From Anoplolepis gracilipes (lineage: Eukaryota > Arthropoda > Insecta > Hymenoptera > Formicidae): 64,000 bases of DNA. Location of the stretch: the NCBI RefSeq assembly GCF_047496725.1, contig NC_132978.1:8033001-8097000 (forward strand), written 5' to 3'. Numbering within the stretch: the stretch's first letter is position 1; the number at the start of each line of letters is the position of its first letter. This document shows, piece by piece, positions 37,994 to 51,898 of the stretch. The notes under the pieces were generated by a model that saw nothing but the letters and a program-made list of their open reading frames with translations, made no database searches and had not been told where the DNA came from. Position numbers and translations under genes: made by a program.

Positions 37994-38361
37994 CCGCCGT
38001 ACGCGTTACGTAAAGCTGCCGCATTTGTTGCACAATAATCGGTTTCTATAAATAACTCCAAGCATGCCGCACTCCGGCTCAACTTCTTGTTTACATACGC
38101 TCATCATCGTTGTATTGGACTTACTCGTTTCTTGATCGCTCTATCCTCGAATCCCGAATTCTGGAAGCTACAACTTCATTCATAATATGTTCGTTCTATT
38201 TATTTAAATCAAATCTGATATTCTCAAATTTGCGTTTATATAAAATAAAATAATACTTGATGTCTTGTAATAAACGTTGGTGTCTGCTGATGCATTTTTT
38301 ATTAATATAGATAACATGATAACATAACGTTTTATATATTTAATAAAATATTCAAGAAGTC

Positions 38362-38403
<42 letters not shown>

Positions 38404-41400
38404 ATTATGCGCTCATCAGCATAGATTATTATCATAATAAAAAAATGCAAAAGTGAGCGCTATAAACAAACTACATATGGTGTAAAATATATAACACAAC
38501 GTACGCCATGATAATAAAATTACATAAATGTCAACGCTGTTGTTATCAAACGGATTATTACAATTGGTATCAGGCATAAATAAATAACTATTGTATACGA
38601 CATATCAGTGAAGTAATAATTTTGTTTCTCACATTTGTATAATTATATCATTACATTACATTGTATTATATTTTACTTTTCTTATGTTTTTAATAATATG
38701 ACAGTGAAAACGATAGAGAGTTCATAAATATTTTTATGTATCTAAATTATATAATTTATCATTTATTTGGACGCACGTCTTGCTTATGTTATGTGTTATC
38801 CTATCATATTAATAATATATAAGTCTTATATGATAATAAATTCATCCTTCTCATAATGCGTTACGACGTTATGAGGAGGAACTATTTCCTAAACTTCCTT
38901 CGCGCATTGGAAGAGGGAGAATGCATAACTTTGACTCCAAAGTTGGACGGAACGCATAAAATCACATCAGATATATGTTTATCTGCTAATCGCACGACAA
39001 GTACGATATCAACCCATCAAACAGTTTGTCGTTATATAATCAGCATAGCTCTTGCATTATCAATCGTGATAAATTTGCGCCGAGTCGTACTGATAAAATA
39101 ACTTATTCCGACACACACGTCTTAGTATATATTCCTCAGTTTATTTTTTTGATGATTTAGAGAAATGTAAATTATATTTTTCATATGTCAAATACATTCG
39201 TTGACTTGTCTATAACGTACAAAAACGTAAAAATAGATTTCTATAAAAATATAAAACAAAGAAATTATACCCGTTTGTCATATAAAAACGGAAGCAAAAC
39301 AAGAATCATATTTAATAATTAATTAATTTATACAATTGAGCCACAATTGTATAAATTAATTATTAAATATGATTCTTGTTTTGCTTCCGTTTTTATATGA
39401 CAAACAGGTATAATTTCTTTGTTTTATATTTTTATAGAAATATTTTTACGTTTTTTTATTTATTTTATTATTATTTTAATATTATTGTTCAAATATATTG
39501 CGTAATATCGTGATTATAACTCATATGTCATATAATCAATAATAATATTTCTAACACGTTTTTAATGTCATGACAATAGGTAGTTCAATGTAATGTAATT
39601 TCATGTATATTATATAATCCTAATTATGTAATATACATACTCTCTATATAACTCACAATATATGTATATCGATTAGATAAAAAAAGAGTACCGCCATAAC
39701 GATATCTAACAATAAGTAATATTTATCAATGCAAAGTGTGCTTATGCGAGGTATGTATATCTCGAGATGAAGCGTTAAACGTTTATCGATTATTTCACGT
39801 TGCATGCGCAAATACGCGAGAATACGACGCATATAGCTCTTTACTGTTTGTCCCGTATTCCAAGACGAGAAGCGACCTCGTCTCACCTCGATGCACTTTT
39901 TGCGTACGCATACTAGTTTGCGTTCGCAAACTCGCGGCTTAATAAACGGCTCGGGTCGAGCCAATCCTGACCACGGTCAACCTAGCAGCACCATATCACG
40001 CGCGTACATTGCTTTTTAAGTAGTATATATACACAGAGGCGGGAGATATATACCTCCGTGCTGCGAGAGCGCATGCAACGCGCGCGAGGAGAGGCCGCGA
40101 GCAAGCGAGAGAGAAAGAGAGAGAGAGCGCGACGTGGAGCGAGATGCGGTGAGTGAGTTATATTTCGCACGATGCACCTACGTGCACCAGGTTAACCTCT
40201 GCATTCGGGTGCGCATGTACCCGATGATGGTGCATGTCGTATAACGTTTGTATCGCGGCATGACGTAATTTGCGAATGCGTATACGCGTTTTCTCACAGA
40301 AAACGTCATTGATCTTGACATCACGCGCTGAAATTGTTGTGTGAGATATAAATCTATACTATATGAATATTATATAATGTGCTAGAATATATATGTATAA
40401 TAATAGAAAAAAAAATCGCGAAAAAGAAAAGAATACATGACAAAAGATGATTGGCTTTATATTACGTTTCTATTTCTACCTGTCAAAAACGAATCTGAAT
40501 ATTGCATTTACCGATTATTACCTTGACGGTATACATAATATAGCGTCGCGCATGCAAAGGAAACGTCGCGACGTCGTGTCACGTCGTTTTACTATGAAAT
40601 CTAGACGTTTGAACGGCTTCATTTAGGAATGAGCTTAACACCTGTCGCAACTGCATAATTTTTCTCAATCTCATTATCCATCGTGACTTCCTGCCGATGT
40701 ATTTAACTAGGTTGTGAACATTCGCAATAGTCACTATTCACTCGTTGCGATAAAGGCGATCCCCGAGTTTCCGGACCGTGTTTTTATCATTCATGCAAAT
40801 AAAATGCGAATGATAGGTCGACTACTTGCGGTGTAACGTCCGTAATAGATAGGAGTTCTGCCTCGTCGTGATAGACATAAGTAGACAAAACGGGTCTTTA
40901 TTTACCTGCACTTATCTGGAACATGACTTCGCAGTATGACTCGTATTTGTACAGGAATACTTTATTGGCGTTGCACGTTATAATCTGCGATATCACTATT
41001 AATTAATAGAAGGCGTATATACTTGGTTTCATTTCTCACTTTTGCAGATATACGTATAATCGCGATGATAGACATAAATAAACAAGAGTAGTCTTATTTT
41101 AAGATCCAGCTTAACCATGATAATTTCATGCATATATACAAGCAACTGCATCCCTGCAATAATATTATATTATCACTGTCTTTTAATAATCGATAAAGAA
41201 AATTTAATAAGCGCCGTTAGAGGTTCCCCTATTTAGTTCACAAAGACAGAGCTACCACGATAGATGTAAATAGACAATACGGGTCTTTATTTTAGGAACT
41301 AGCTGCGGCCTCTCTACAATGTAGTATACACGAGAGTGTGAGTTTCAATTTGCAGAAGTTCACGCGAAATTACAGAGAGAATACTATAGCTCGCACAATA

Positions 41401-44400
41401 CTATTCTTTAATCATTAATTCCAAATTAATAATAAATTAATCTCTTATCTTTTCTTCTATGTGACAGTACAATGTAACGCACAAGCGAATCATGTTCCAC
41501 AACATTTCACATATTATAAAAGAGACTGTATAATGCTGTTTAATAATAATAAATTAATGATATTATCTCTGTGACGCGCTTCGTATTATATGTAGTTACT
41601 ATACAACACAAATGAGTTCTGTCCTATATTATTTTATCGCAAAAGATATTGCAATATTACTGTGTTCAATTCATAATTATTAATTTTTTCCTTACATGTC
41701 TTTTTTTACAATGTGCGTCTGCGAATAATTTATAATTCTTGGATAGATCGAAATTACGAGCGTAGCAAATAAACAGGTGACGAGAACGTGCGCGACCTAA
41801 CTCAATGAAGACTACGCAATTTTTCCGGTGCAACGTACGCGATCATCCGTCGCTAGGTCGGCAGCTTTCGAGGTTAGCAAGGCTGGTCGCTTCGTGACCG
41901 TCTGCGAGCCGGATGGCCGTCGACGAGCCGGTATTCCTGTCTCTCTTTATGGCCGAGCTTACGTACACCACGCTCTCTTTCTCCCTCTCCGTTCGCGCGA
42001 TCGGAACGCGTGGGTGTGAGTGCGAGATAGGGAGCATGAATGAATCTCCTGATTCCGCGCGTCTAGGATTGTCTGCGCATAAACTGCGACGCGAACCGTT
42101 ATCACGACCGGAACAGTCGCTCGAGGCTCACAATCAGTTACGAATTGCATTCTTTCTCTTTCTTAGGAATGGTGGATTAAGTCGCGCGGCGTCGTTTACT
42201 TCAATGCGGAATTCGTTTTTCGTAAAACGTGCGCGGCCTTTGGGCCATAAAAATGTAAACGGCAGAACGTACAAGGCGTACGATTTTTGCATAGAAACGA
42301 GTGTCAGATGTAGTCTTTCGCAACTGAAAATAACAGAACCAACTGCCGTCTAGCTGAAAATATCCAGCTATCGTTTTTTCTTAATTGGAAATTTCAAATT
42401 GTGATGGCGATATGATTTTTTTTAATGAAAAATTACGTTTCTCGTACGCTCCGACTTTTTTCTTATATAAATTGTGCTTATAAAATTATATTCTTTCCGT
42501 AATACTCTTAACAATCGACAGAGAAAGAGAGAGAGAGAGAAATTTTATACACACATTAATGTATGTTATTTTATATAAAATTAATGATTAAAAATTCATT
42601 ATTATAAAACAAATTAATTATTAAAAACATGAAAAGTATTTTGTATTGTTTCAAATGAAATATTCTACGTACAACGCGTCGATCGTATTAAAATTTCAAT
42701 AATAATAATATAATTATTATTACGTAGGTATAATAATATAAATATTTATTAACTTAAAAAAAATTAAATACGAATCCTAGTATACTTCCAAGCTACAAAT
42801 ATCGAATCAAATATTTTCATGATGCAGAATATTCAGAATATGCATTTTGTATACACAAGACGTTAATCTAATTTTTAGGGCACATGTTTCGTTTTTCGTA
42901 GAGAATAAACGACTAAACTATGGAGATGATCTTGAAACTCCTTTCAGTTGTGCAGTCTGACAGCAGACAACAATGGTTTCTCTGTTGACCTCTTATGCTC
43001 CACATATCCGTCGCGCACCGCAAACGCCGCTTACACAAATATCGTATGCTCGTGGAGGTGTCATATACAGATAAAAGCGAAGGGACCGACCTCAGACACG
43101 AGAATAATGCCTTCGTCTCACGCCCCTCTTTCATCTTTCTTTAAGTATTCATGCGATGCTTTTCTTCGTCATTGTTGGTCTTATTTTAATACCGTACTAG
43201 TGTGTTGTGTGTGTGTGTATATATATGTACTTTATGTTTTGCATCGTACAGAAGATTGTTGCGGCGAAAGATTATACTTTTTAGAGAATACCGATAACAA
43301 AAATTTTAGTTGCAAACATATCACATGTCCCTTTCTTTTATATTTTATTAAGTAGCAATAAAAAAATTTTTTTAGAAGAAAATAAATCTAAATAAAAAAA
43401 TATTAATCTTATACGTATTAAAAAGCTAAACTAGCCTTGCCGAAATTGCGACGAAAATTTAAGTTGAAACGGTATGGCAATAAAAAGTATATGGTATTAG
43501 TTTTTAACGTATTTTATGCCTTCTGTTTTATCAAGGTTTTACATTTTTTTTTTTTTTACGGATCACTACCTGCGTTTTGAGCTAGAAAGAAGGAATGATC
43601 AAGGATACCTGCTGTGTTTTAGCTTTTCTTAGAAGTTGTATTTAGAAAATACGATTTAAAAGTAGGAAATTCTTCTGATTTATTATATACGTAAAAAAAG
43701 ATCTTTTAGCAGAATCTTCGGTACTTTTAATCTGTAATTTGTAATTTGAACAGAATCTATACTAAATATATATTCGATTTTGAGATATATCGAAAACATA
43801 TAATATTGTCAATATTTAATATGGACAAAAAGAAGAAAAGAATAAAATATTAAAACGTTAAATCAAGTCATTCCTTATGAGCTTAATTTTACGATGATAT
43901 TTTTTGTTGAAAATCACAATAATAAAAATGATAAAAGATAAAAGATTAAACCACTATTTTTTCTGTTACGATCGATAAGGATTCATTAAAATTTGCTTGT
44001 AAGAATGTTTGTGGTACATGATTGAGGAACGCGGCACATGACCTAGACATAACGTTAACGATAACGGACGGTTTCTTTAGGACGATTGCTGACGCGTGAG
44101 AGGATGCAGCGTTTCATATCGCACGTCAGAGAGTTAGGGTATAAAGAACGCAGCGCGTTCTTTCGAGCTGACGCAGTACACAAACTACTGGCCTGTCATC
44201 CGTGCCTCGGTTCGCTGCCTCGTTCGAACCAAATCCGACAGCTGGTTGACTCACGTCATTTTACGCACGGGAAGGCACGCATTCCAATTGTCATCTATAT
44301 AAATTGTCATTGTTTTCACATCGCAGGTGTTTCCCCTCCCAGATGATTAAGAGTATAATATATTTACGCACGCGCGCCCGTGTCATCAAATACGAACTAA

Positions 44401-44815
44401 ATTCTTTTGATTGTTATGTGCAAGTAAAACATTTGTGCATTAACGAGCTAATATATGAGAACGCTTCTTAAACGCAATGATTTTTTTAAAATCGATAACA
44501 AACAGTAGATCAAGTAATTTTTGACATCACTTAAACGTTTTTTAACAACAAAATGCTTATAATTATTTATATGTGTACAATGTATAATTTATCGATCTTG
44601 AATATTTAATTCATATATATGTAAAAATATAAAAATTTACGCTATAAAAAAATTAATTAAATTTATTTAAAAGTTTATAAAATATTCAAATATTATAAGT
44701 TTATAAAATATTTAAATATTAAAAAAAGGGAGTAATTTAAAAAAATAGAGAGAAATCTTTAGATAATTCAATAGATATCCAAGTAACATTTTATCGATTT
44801 GTTCTAACGTTTTAC

Positions 44816-44846
<31 letters not shown>

Positions 44847-45408
44847 CAATCGGAACGAAGGTGAAGAGGAAGAAAAGACGATGAAGCGAGAGGATGAGAA
44901 GAGGTAGGGAAAAGACCACGTAGAAACGATTCGCGACGTGGCGCCCGTTGGGCTGCGTCTTACGTCACACTGCTAAATATATGCCTTAGCCGTTCCCAAT
45001 CTTCATATCCATTCTCGTTCTTCATTTTATCCCGTGCGCTGTGAGCCGTGCTAGTAACAGCGCGTGGCATCGTCGTTTCGTCGGCGTCGCCGTTACTGCC
45101 AAAGACATCTGCGTGCGTGCATCTCTTCTCTTATTTTGTCCTCATGTGTGCGTGTAACTTGATATCGTGCGCCTCGGAAGCCGCAGATGCAACTGGCGTC
45201 TCGAGAGATCGCGCGACGTGAGCCAACAATAGTCAGCCGATCGTTATTGGCTGTTATTGGCGATTTATTCCGATGGTCGAGACGGATCGTGGAAGCCGGG
45301 AGAACTCAGACGTCCGTAGGGTTTCCGAGCGTACGTCTCGAATTCTGTTCGAATACACTTGGTTTCATGAAATTTTTTTTCATATTACAAAGACACGATT
45401 AAAGTCTT

Positions 45409-45458
<50 letters not shown>

Positions 45459-47801
45459 TTATTTATTTTATTTTGTTTTATTAAATTTTAAAAATTACAA
45501 ATCAAATATTGTTTTACTTTTTTCTGTGTTTTTTAATGTAATTAATTTTATTTTTATAAAAAGCATATAATATATATGTTATTTTCGCTCTCTTGTATTC
45601 TACTTATTACCAAACAACGCATTTCTTTATTTCTTAAATTAAAAAATTTTTAGTTTTAATATTACACAACTATTTTCATTCAGCTAGATGCCAGTAGTAA
45701 ACCATTACAGCCAGAAATTTGGGGAAAAAGAGAATCTATTGTTATTTCTGAGCTTTCCTGATCCCGTTAACATCTGCCGACGACACAATACACAAAAATT
45801 CCCTTCTAAATGTTATCGTAGACTACCGCTTTCTTGCATTCTTGCTTATTGTTAGTTTTTTTTCTTCAGGCTACATAATTCAGAAGGTTTTGTTTCTTTA
45901 TGAAAGATTCCGTAATTTTTGATATATTTATCTTATTTTTATTTCAATTTACTTATTTACTATAAAAAGAAGAAATAAGATATTAAAAAAAATTTTAATA
46001 AAAATATAGCTACATACACAATAAATTGTAATTTATCCTTGCAAGACATTCTTTGATTTTTTTAAAAATATATTAACGTATAAAATATCAAATCTTTATT
46101 AAAATATTTTGAAAATTTTCAAATATTTAAAAAAGATATGTACAGATTTGCACAATTTGATAATATTATATTTTTAAATTTTGAAATAAAAAGTCAAGAG
46201 AGAGCTATATTACTTTCTCTAAGGAATCGGCTGACATTCGTCAACTAACACGATACTCTGAAACTTGAGGAAAGAAAAGGAAAGATAGGCAACGGGCGAT
46301 GGGTTTTAGCTGTTGGAACCAAGTTCCGGGAATAGCTGTTAGGGTGAATAGGCACAAAGAGGGTATTCCGGAGACCCTAACGTAAACCCACACGCACACT
46401 AATACGCACCAACCAATCGGGAAGAGACGCGTATTACTTCAGCTGTGTCGGACGAGCTTGGCCTTGAGCCTTTATATAGGGTGACTCGCTGGAATTTTTA
46501 CTGCGAGCAGATCTCGCTTTGGGTTAGGTCAGAGAATAAGGTAGTCGGAATCAATCCATAGAGGAAGAAAGAAAATATTCGGAATAATAATATTATGATT
46601 TGTTTCTTTTTCCATATTATTTAACATGTGTTTCGTGTAAAAGTAATTGATGGATTAAAATTAAATACATTAAAATAGAATTTCTTCGATAAAATAAAAG
46701 TTTAACAATATAAAGAAGCACATTTTATTTATTTCGACACTACAACGTATATTTTTCCAATTTATATTTAAATAATTATATTTAAATAGAGAAATTACAC
46801 AGAAATATCGTTTGTTAACAATACAATGTTATTAGACTAATGTTAAATATTGTGCAAAATAGATTTAAAATCTAAATTCTTGCAAAAGCCTCAATGAAAT
46901 GTTATAAATGAAACTATCACAAGGTCGTTTACTGTTTATGAGCAATCCGCGCCTCATCTTTATCTTCGTTTTCGCGCCGTCTCCTCGTTAGTCATTCGCA
47001 GCTGATAGACCGTCGCAGATATCGTGCAGAAGCGTTAGTAACAGGCAGCTGACTGACGCCAGCCGACAGTTATTTTTGTAGCCGTTACAAGGAAAAAAGG
47101 AGAAATCGTAAAATGCAGTAGAGTCGCGTTATGCAATGTTCTTAGAATCGCTCTCGTAGAATATGTAAATGGAAGGTCGTCTATTCTGCAATACCTGCGT
47201 GTGTCACTGTTACGGAATGCTCAATGCACCTTCCTTTTCTTCTTATTTTCTACATTGACTATTCAATCCTCTCCTAAATTATGCAAAATACGTCACTGGA
47301 ATTTTCAATATGTATATGCCGCCGCACATCTGCATATTCTGCATTTAGCTAAAATTGCGAATGATTCTCCACGAGATCACGATAATAACTCGAATGTAAT
47401 TACCATACATTTTGGCAAATAATATTAATAATTAATTAAATATTAATTATACAAACGCATCAACGAAATAAATTTAGAGAGACATTGTTCTATCCTCATA
47501 GTGAGTAGTAATATTATTTTTATTGTCCACAGGACTATCCAGAGAATTTAGAATCGCGTAACGCTTGGAACGCGCGTACCGCAGAGAGATTACTTTTTCA
47601 CGACGTTCTTTCCGAGACACGTACATACTTTCCGACCGCGGTTTCCTAGTCAGCCGCAGCTGATAGGCGGCTGCAGATAGCGACGCTCGTGCGAAGGCAC
47701 CGGTAACAACCAGCTGAGTGGCGCCAGCCATCAGCTGTTGGTGACTCACGCGAACCGAGTCGACCGAGAGCGGACGGACATACAGCTGCGTACACCAATG
47801 C

Positions 47802-47833
<32 letters not shown>

Positions 47834-50800
47834 GCAAACACACACACACACATATATACACAACCAATATTAGTGCGCCCGTGCGCCAGAATGCGCATGC
47901 CGTGTGTCCGTGTGCATCTTTTACGAAGACGTTTTATTTTCTACCTATAAGCGAAAATCCGCGGTTTGTCTGCACCTGGACAAAAGCTCCAAGTGATTCG
48001 ATGCGCAGATACTTTTTATTGCTTTTCTTCTTTTTTTTCCCCCACTTCTTTGGATTCTTCATCTGTACATCTTATCGTCAATGTTGCTTAATACTAAAAC
48101 GCGTGAGGCTATAATTAGAACTAATCGTGGTGCTGCCCAGCGATCATTTTCTAGAGTCTATTTAGACTGGCAGATAATTGCCGACAGATATTGTATAATG
48201 TAGTAAATACTAAATGTGATACGCAGATTACCAATGCCATATGGTCGATCGATTTTTGAACGAATATAAATTATATTTTCTTACGATTAAAATATGACGA
48301 AAAAAGCTGGTCAAAGTCGATTTCTTTTGTAATCTAATATTAAAAGAAATTACTTAAATAGTTTTCTTTTTACTATATTTTAAATGCAAAGAAATATAAT
48401 TTTTATTACAATACATAAAGATAAGGAAAAATAAAAAATATTTATTTGATACATTAAAACACAGCAAAGATATTTTCTAGACTAATTATTTTTTTATAGC
48501 AGGATTTCTTAGGTAATGTGAAATGTTGTAAAGGTACAGTTAGAAAAAAAAAAAATTATTATTATTTTTTTAAGAATTTGTCTAATTTCTTAATATTCTT
48601 TTGAACTGTATGTATGTCGCATATGATTTGTATAAATACTACCGCTTTCTTTTCAATTCTTTGTTATCGAAGATAATTCAGTGGCACATATGAGCATGAG
48701 TATCATGTAACCTTGTAAGAAATTATCTCTTTGGGTTGGACTGCTGGTTATCACGGTTGTGGCACAGACCGATAGTACGTGGTTAATCACAACTGTAGTT
48801 ACCACAGCTGTAGCTGTATTGAAACCTATAAACATTAAAAATTAGGAAATAAAAATAGAGATTAACTATTAATTTTTACTTGTTGATCTTCTTTGATTCA
48901 ACTAAATAAATATATTTAAACGATTATCATCAGACTGATTATCACAAAATAACAATACAAGGAACGAGATTTTAATTAAAAAAAAAAAATTTGACGCTGT
49001 GTAGCGCGTGCGTATTCTTTTTCATACGAGTAACAGGAATTCAGGGTGAAAAAGAAGGCAATTCTATCCACTTTGTCGACCTACTTCGCCGCAACTGATC
49101 TGGCCGAGCGAGCGCTCTGCGGGTATCCGGCGAACGAACGAGCTGACGTCACGACAACCAACCATCCAGCCAGCAAGCCGCCGGCGTACCAGCTGATCTA
49201 ATATAACCACTCGATGAGAGTACGCCACGTGGATTTCTGGTTCCGTGGACCTCCACGTGCCGTTATGAATGATCGTCGATGAATGCCGCGGCCTGATTCA
49301 ATCCTCGTGTGTGTTACTCTGAACAATTGAGCTGCGTTTATACGAGAAAAGACGGTTGTTTCAAAACTAACAAAACTAATGTATGCTGGAATATGATTTA
49401 TTTTGATAGAAGAGTGACAGTATTGGATCTGACTGCTATTATACGAGATCATTGTGACGACGACGAGAAACGGTATAATGTTGAAATTAATATGAAATGT
49501 ATGGACGAGTGACTTCATCACTTATAAAATGTTTAATCGCGTCATCAACATTCTTCTCGATTTAATTTATAAATTAACAACGTATCGCAGCATTGTGGAA
49601 AATTGTTTTTTTTTTTTTTTCTTTTTTTTTCTTTTTTTTAATATAGTAATAGGTGATATACCGAGGACGAGAGTTAGAACGTTGCTACATTACAACACAC
49701 TTCAATCATTGTGAAATCTTTGATAGACGATCGTGACATGGTTTATTGCATCGCGTATGATGTATGATTATGCCTTTGTACATTTGGTTATGCTTATGCG
49801 GTATTTGAATGACATCTTCGAATGAATAACTGTTAATATTTCAGTCAAAGAAAATTACTGGACAAGTGACAAGTGGTCAATAAAGAATCATCATGAAATT
49901 TAAAGACAGTTTTGGTATTTTTACATTTTTATAGGTTTTTGTTAATATATTCTATGAACAATATTCTTATAAGTTGTAAATTGTTGAATTGCGTCGACAT
50001 CGACTTTTTTCAAACTATTTTACTAATTTAATAATATTATATTATTAATTTTATTGATCTGAAAATTATATATATATATATATTGTTTTTATCAATCTAA
50101 ATTCATCTTTTAATTTAAATTTAATTCACTTCTAGGATCAAATTTTAATAAGTTTCAGTATTTGTACAGAAAAGCTTTCTTATTAAAAAACATTTTTATT
50201 AAAAAATAAAAAAGTAAGAGATAAATTTGTATTACAATTACATAAAAATAATACATATAGTGATTGATAATCATTTTTGATGAACAAGCTTTCACATTCG
50301 TTCATATTTATCGACACGTGGCATTTCGGAGCAAGGAGCAAGGTCACGGTCCTCCTTGCTGAGTCATCCTTACGGCGGTATATCCGCCATCTCGATCTTT
50401 CCCCTTCTCTTAACTCTCTTCCCCATTGCTTTCCTCTTACTGCCATTCGTTAACATATAATTTCCAGCTGTTTGCTATTTCCTCTTTTACCGACTTTATC
50501 TACAACTTATGTTAGTCTACAATATTATGGAATCAGCACTGCATTATTAAAGACTTCGCTAACTCATTTATTAGTTTATCGAAGTGGACTTAACTATGTA
50601 ATCAAACATAAGTGTATAACTTTGATGGATTTATATAAGAATTGAATCTTTCGTATTAATTTTGATAGAAAAATGATTTTTAGATTGAGAACAAGATGTA
50701 GGCTAAACATGGATATATAACAGTATTTATATTAATAGCTAAATTTTGTTATTTTTCATATTTTAGATATACGAATGATTTATTGACATTAGTAAATATC

Positions 50801-51858
50801 AGTAAAACAAAATTTACATGCGAAGAACATTACTAAATTTAAGAAATTTTATTTATTTTTTTTAAGTTAGAAAAATTGATTATATAATTTTTTTGTGCTT
50901 CTAAAAATTATAATTTGTATTATAATATTTTTCGGATAAACTTTTCTAAAATGTTTGTTAAACTCTATCGTGTGTTATTTTTATTTATTTATTTACTTAT
51001 TTTTATCTATAATCATGATTATCTTTACCGCAGTAAATATGAAAAGAATCTCTTGATGTTGACAGCACTAAATATTTTATACTCGCTCTTTAACTAAAAT
51101 TGATGTTTACACCACGTTATAGCGTGCTTACAGCTGACCTTTACATTATGATGAGACTCATTCGCGATCTCCCGATAGCGTACGTGCGTTATTATGCCTC
51201 CATTATTTGCGTGACGACCTATGAAAGCATATTACGCGCAGCATGCGCTATAAACACAAAATTAGAGATAGAAATGTCTATTAAAATGTAGCAAGAGATT
51301 TAAAAAAATTATTGTATGTGAAATTATATATATTTATATAATATATAAAGTATTATTTTACATGCAATATGTGTTACATATATACACTTATATGTATTAT
51401 ATTATTTTATATATAATGTGTATCACACACAACGCACACATTAAAATTTATAAAATTATACATATATAAGTATATGTAATTTTATAAAAAAATTTAATAA
51501 TATATGTATATTGCGTGTATATTTATTTTCTTAAAGATTAAGAAAAGTTGTTGATAATAATGAATATTAATTTCTAAATTATAATAATTTCTTGAAATTA
51601 TACAAACACGCCAACGTTAAAAATTATGTTCAAAAAGCATGAATAAAATATTTATAATAAATTATTTACAAAACTTATTGTAGATACACAACTCTCGATA
51701 TTATATTTTGATGTTTATATATATTATAAAGTATAAAATATTGAACAGCTTCTGAATTACATATGTATTTTGAATTATATTGAGGTTGTTTTTCTAATAA
51801 TTCCAAAGAATGATTTGTGTGTGCGTGCGCTTTGAAATAATTTATTAATCTAAAAATA

Positions 51859-51898
<40 letters not shown>

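Larger units (their letters stand above)
36398..39220. other. Start of the large TFAP4 intron 1
   Basis: CpG-rich to about 37100, then AT-rich. Contains a CGT repeat, a GGCC run and two TA tracts (listed separately). The long minus-strand ORF 36588-37235 is a composition artefact. An 81-codon ORF at 38856-39101 has a hydrophobic C-terminal stretch but no support as a gene. Confidence 0.5.
39456..46439. other. TFAP4 intron 1, middle
   Basis: AT-rich with several islands of higher GC content (39730-40270, 41750-42350, 44030-44400 and 44860-45370), each roughly 300-600 bp. They contain CRE-like TTACGTCAC (44968) and a CAGCTG (44239-44244), and could be enhancers or promoters. No spliced exon of a recognised family was seen. 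Confidence 0.4.
46440..49195. promoter_or_regulatory. Cluster of CAGCTG E-boxes in TFAP4 intron 1
   Basis: CAGCTG occurs at 46440, 46999, 47046, 47657, 47711, 47732, 47783, 48805 and 49190. This palindrome is the AP-4 binding site. Nine copies in 2.8 kb compares with roughly one per kb or fewer elsewhere in the window. The four bases around several sites are also similar. An autoregulatory enhancer is a reasonable inference. Confidence 0.5.

Noticed and set aside
38856..39101. 81-codon ORF with a hydrophobic C-terminal stretch
   Set aside because: No splice or promoter context; a membrane-like segment is easily produced by AT-rich DNA.
41913..42353. 146-codon ORF on the plus strand
   Set aside because: It lies in a GC-rich patch of the TFAP4 intron, with no domain, no clear splice context and overlapping open frames on the other strand.
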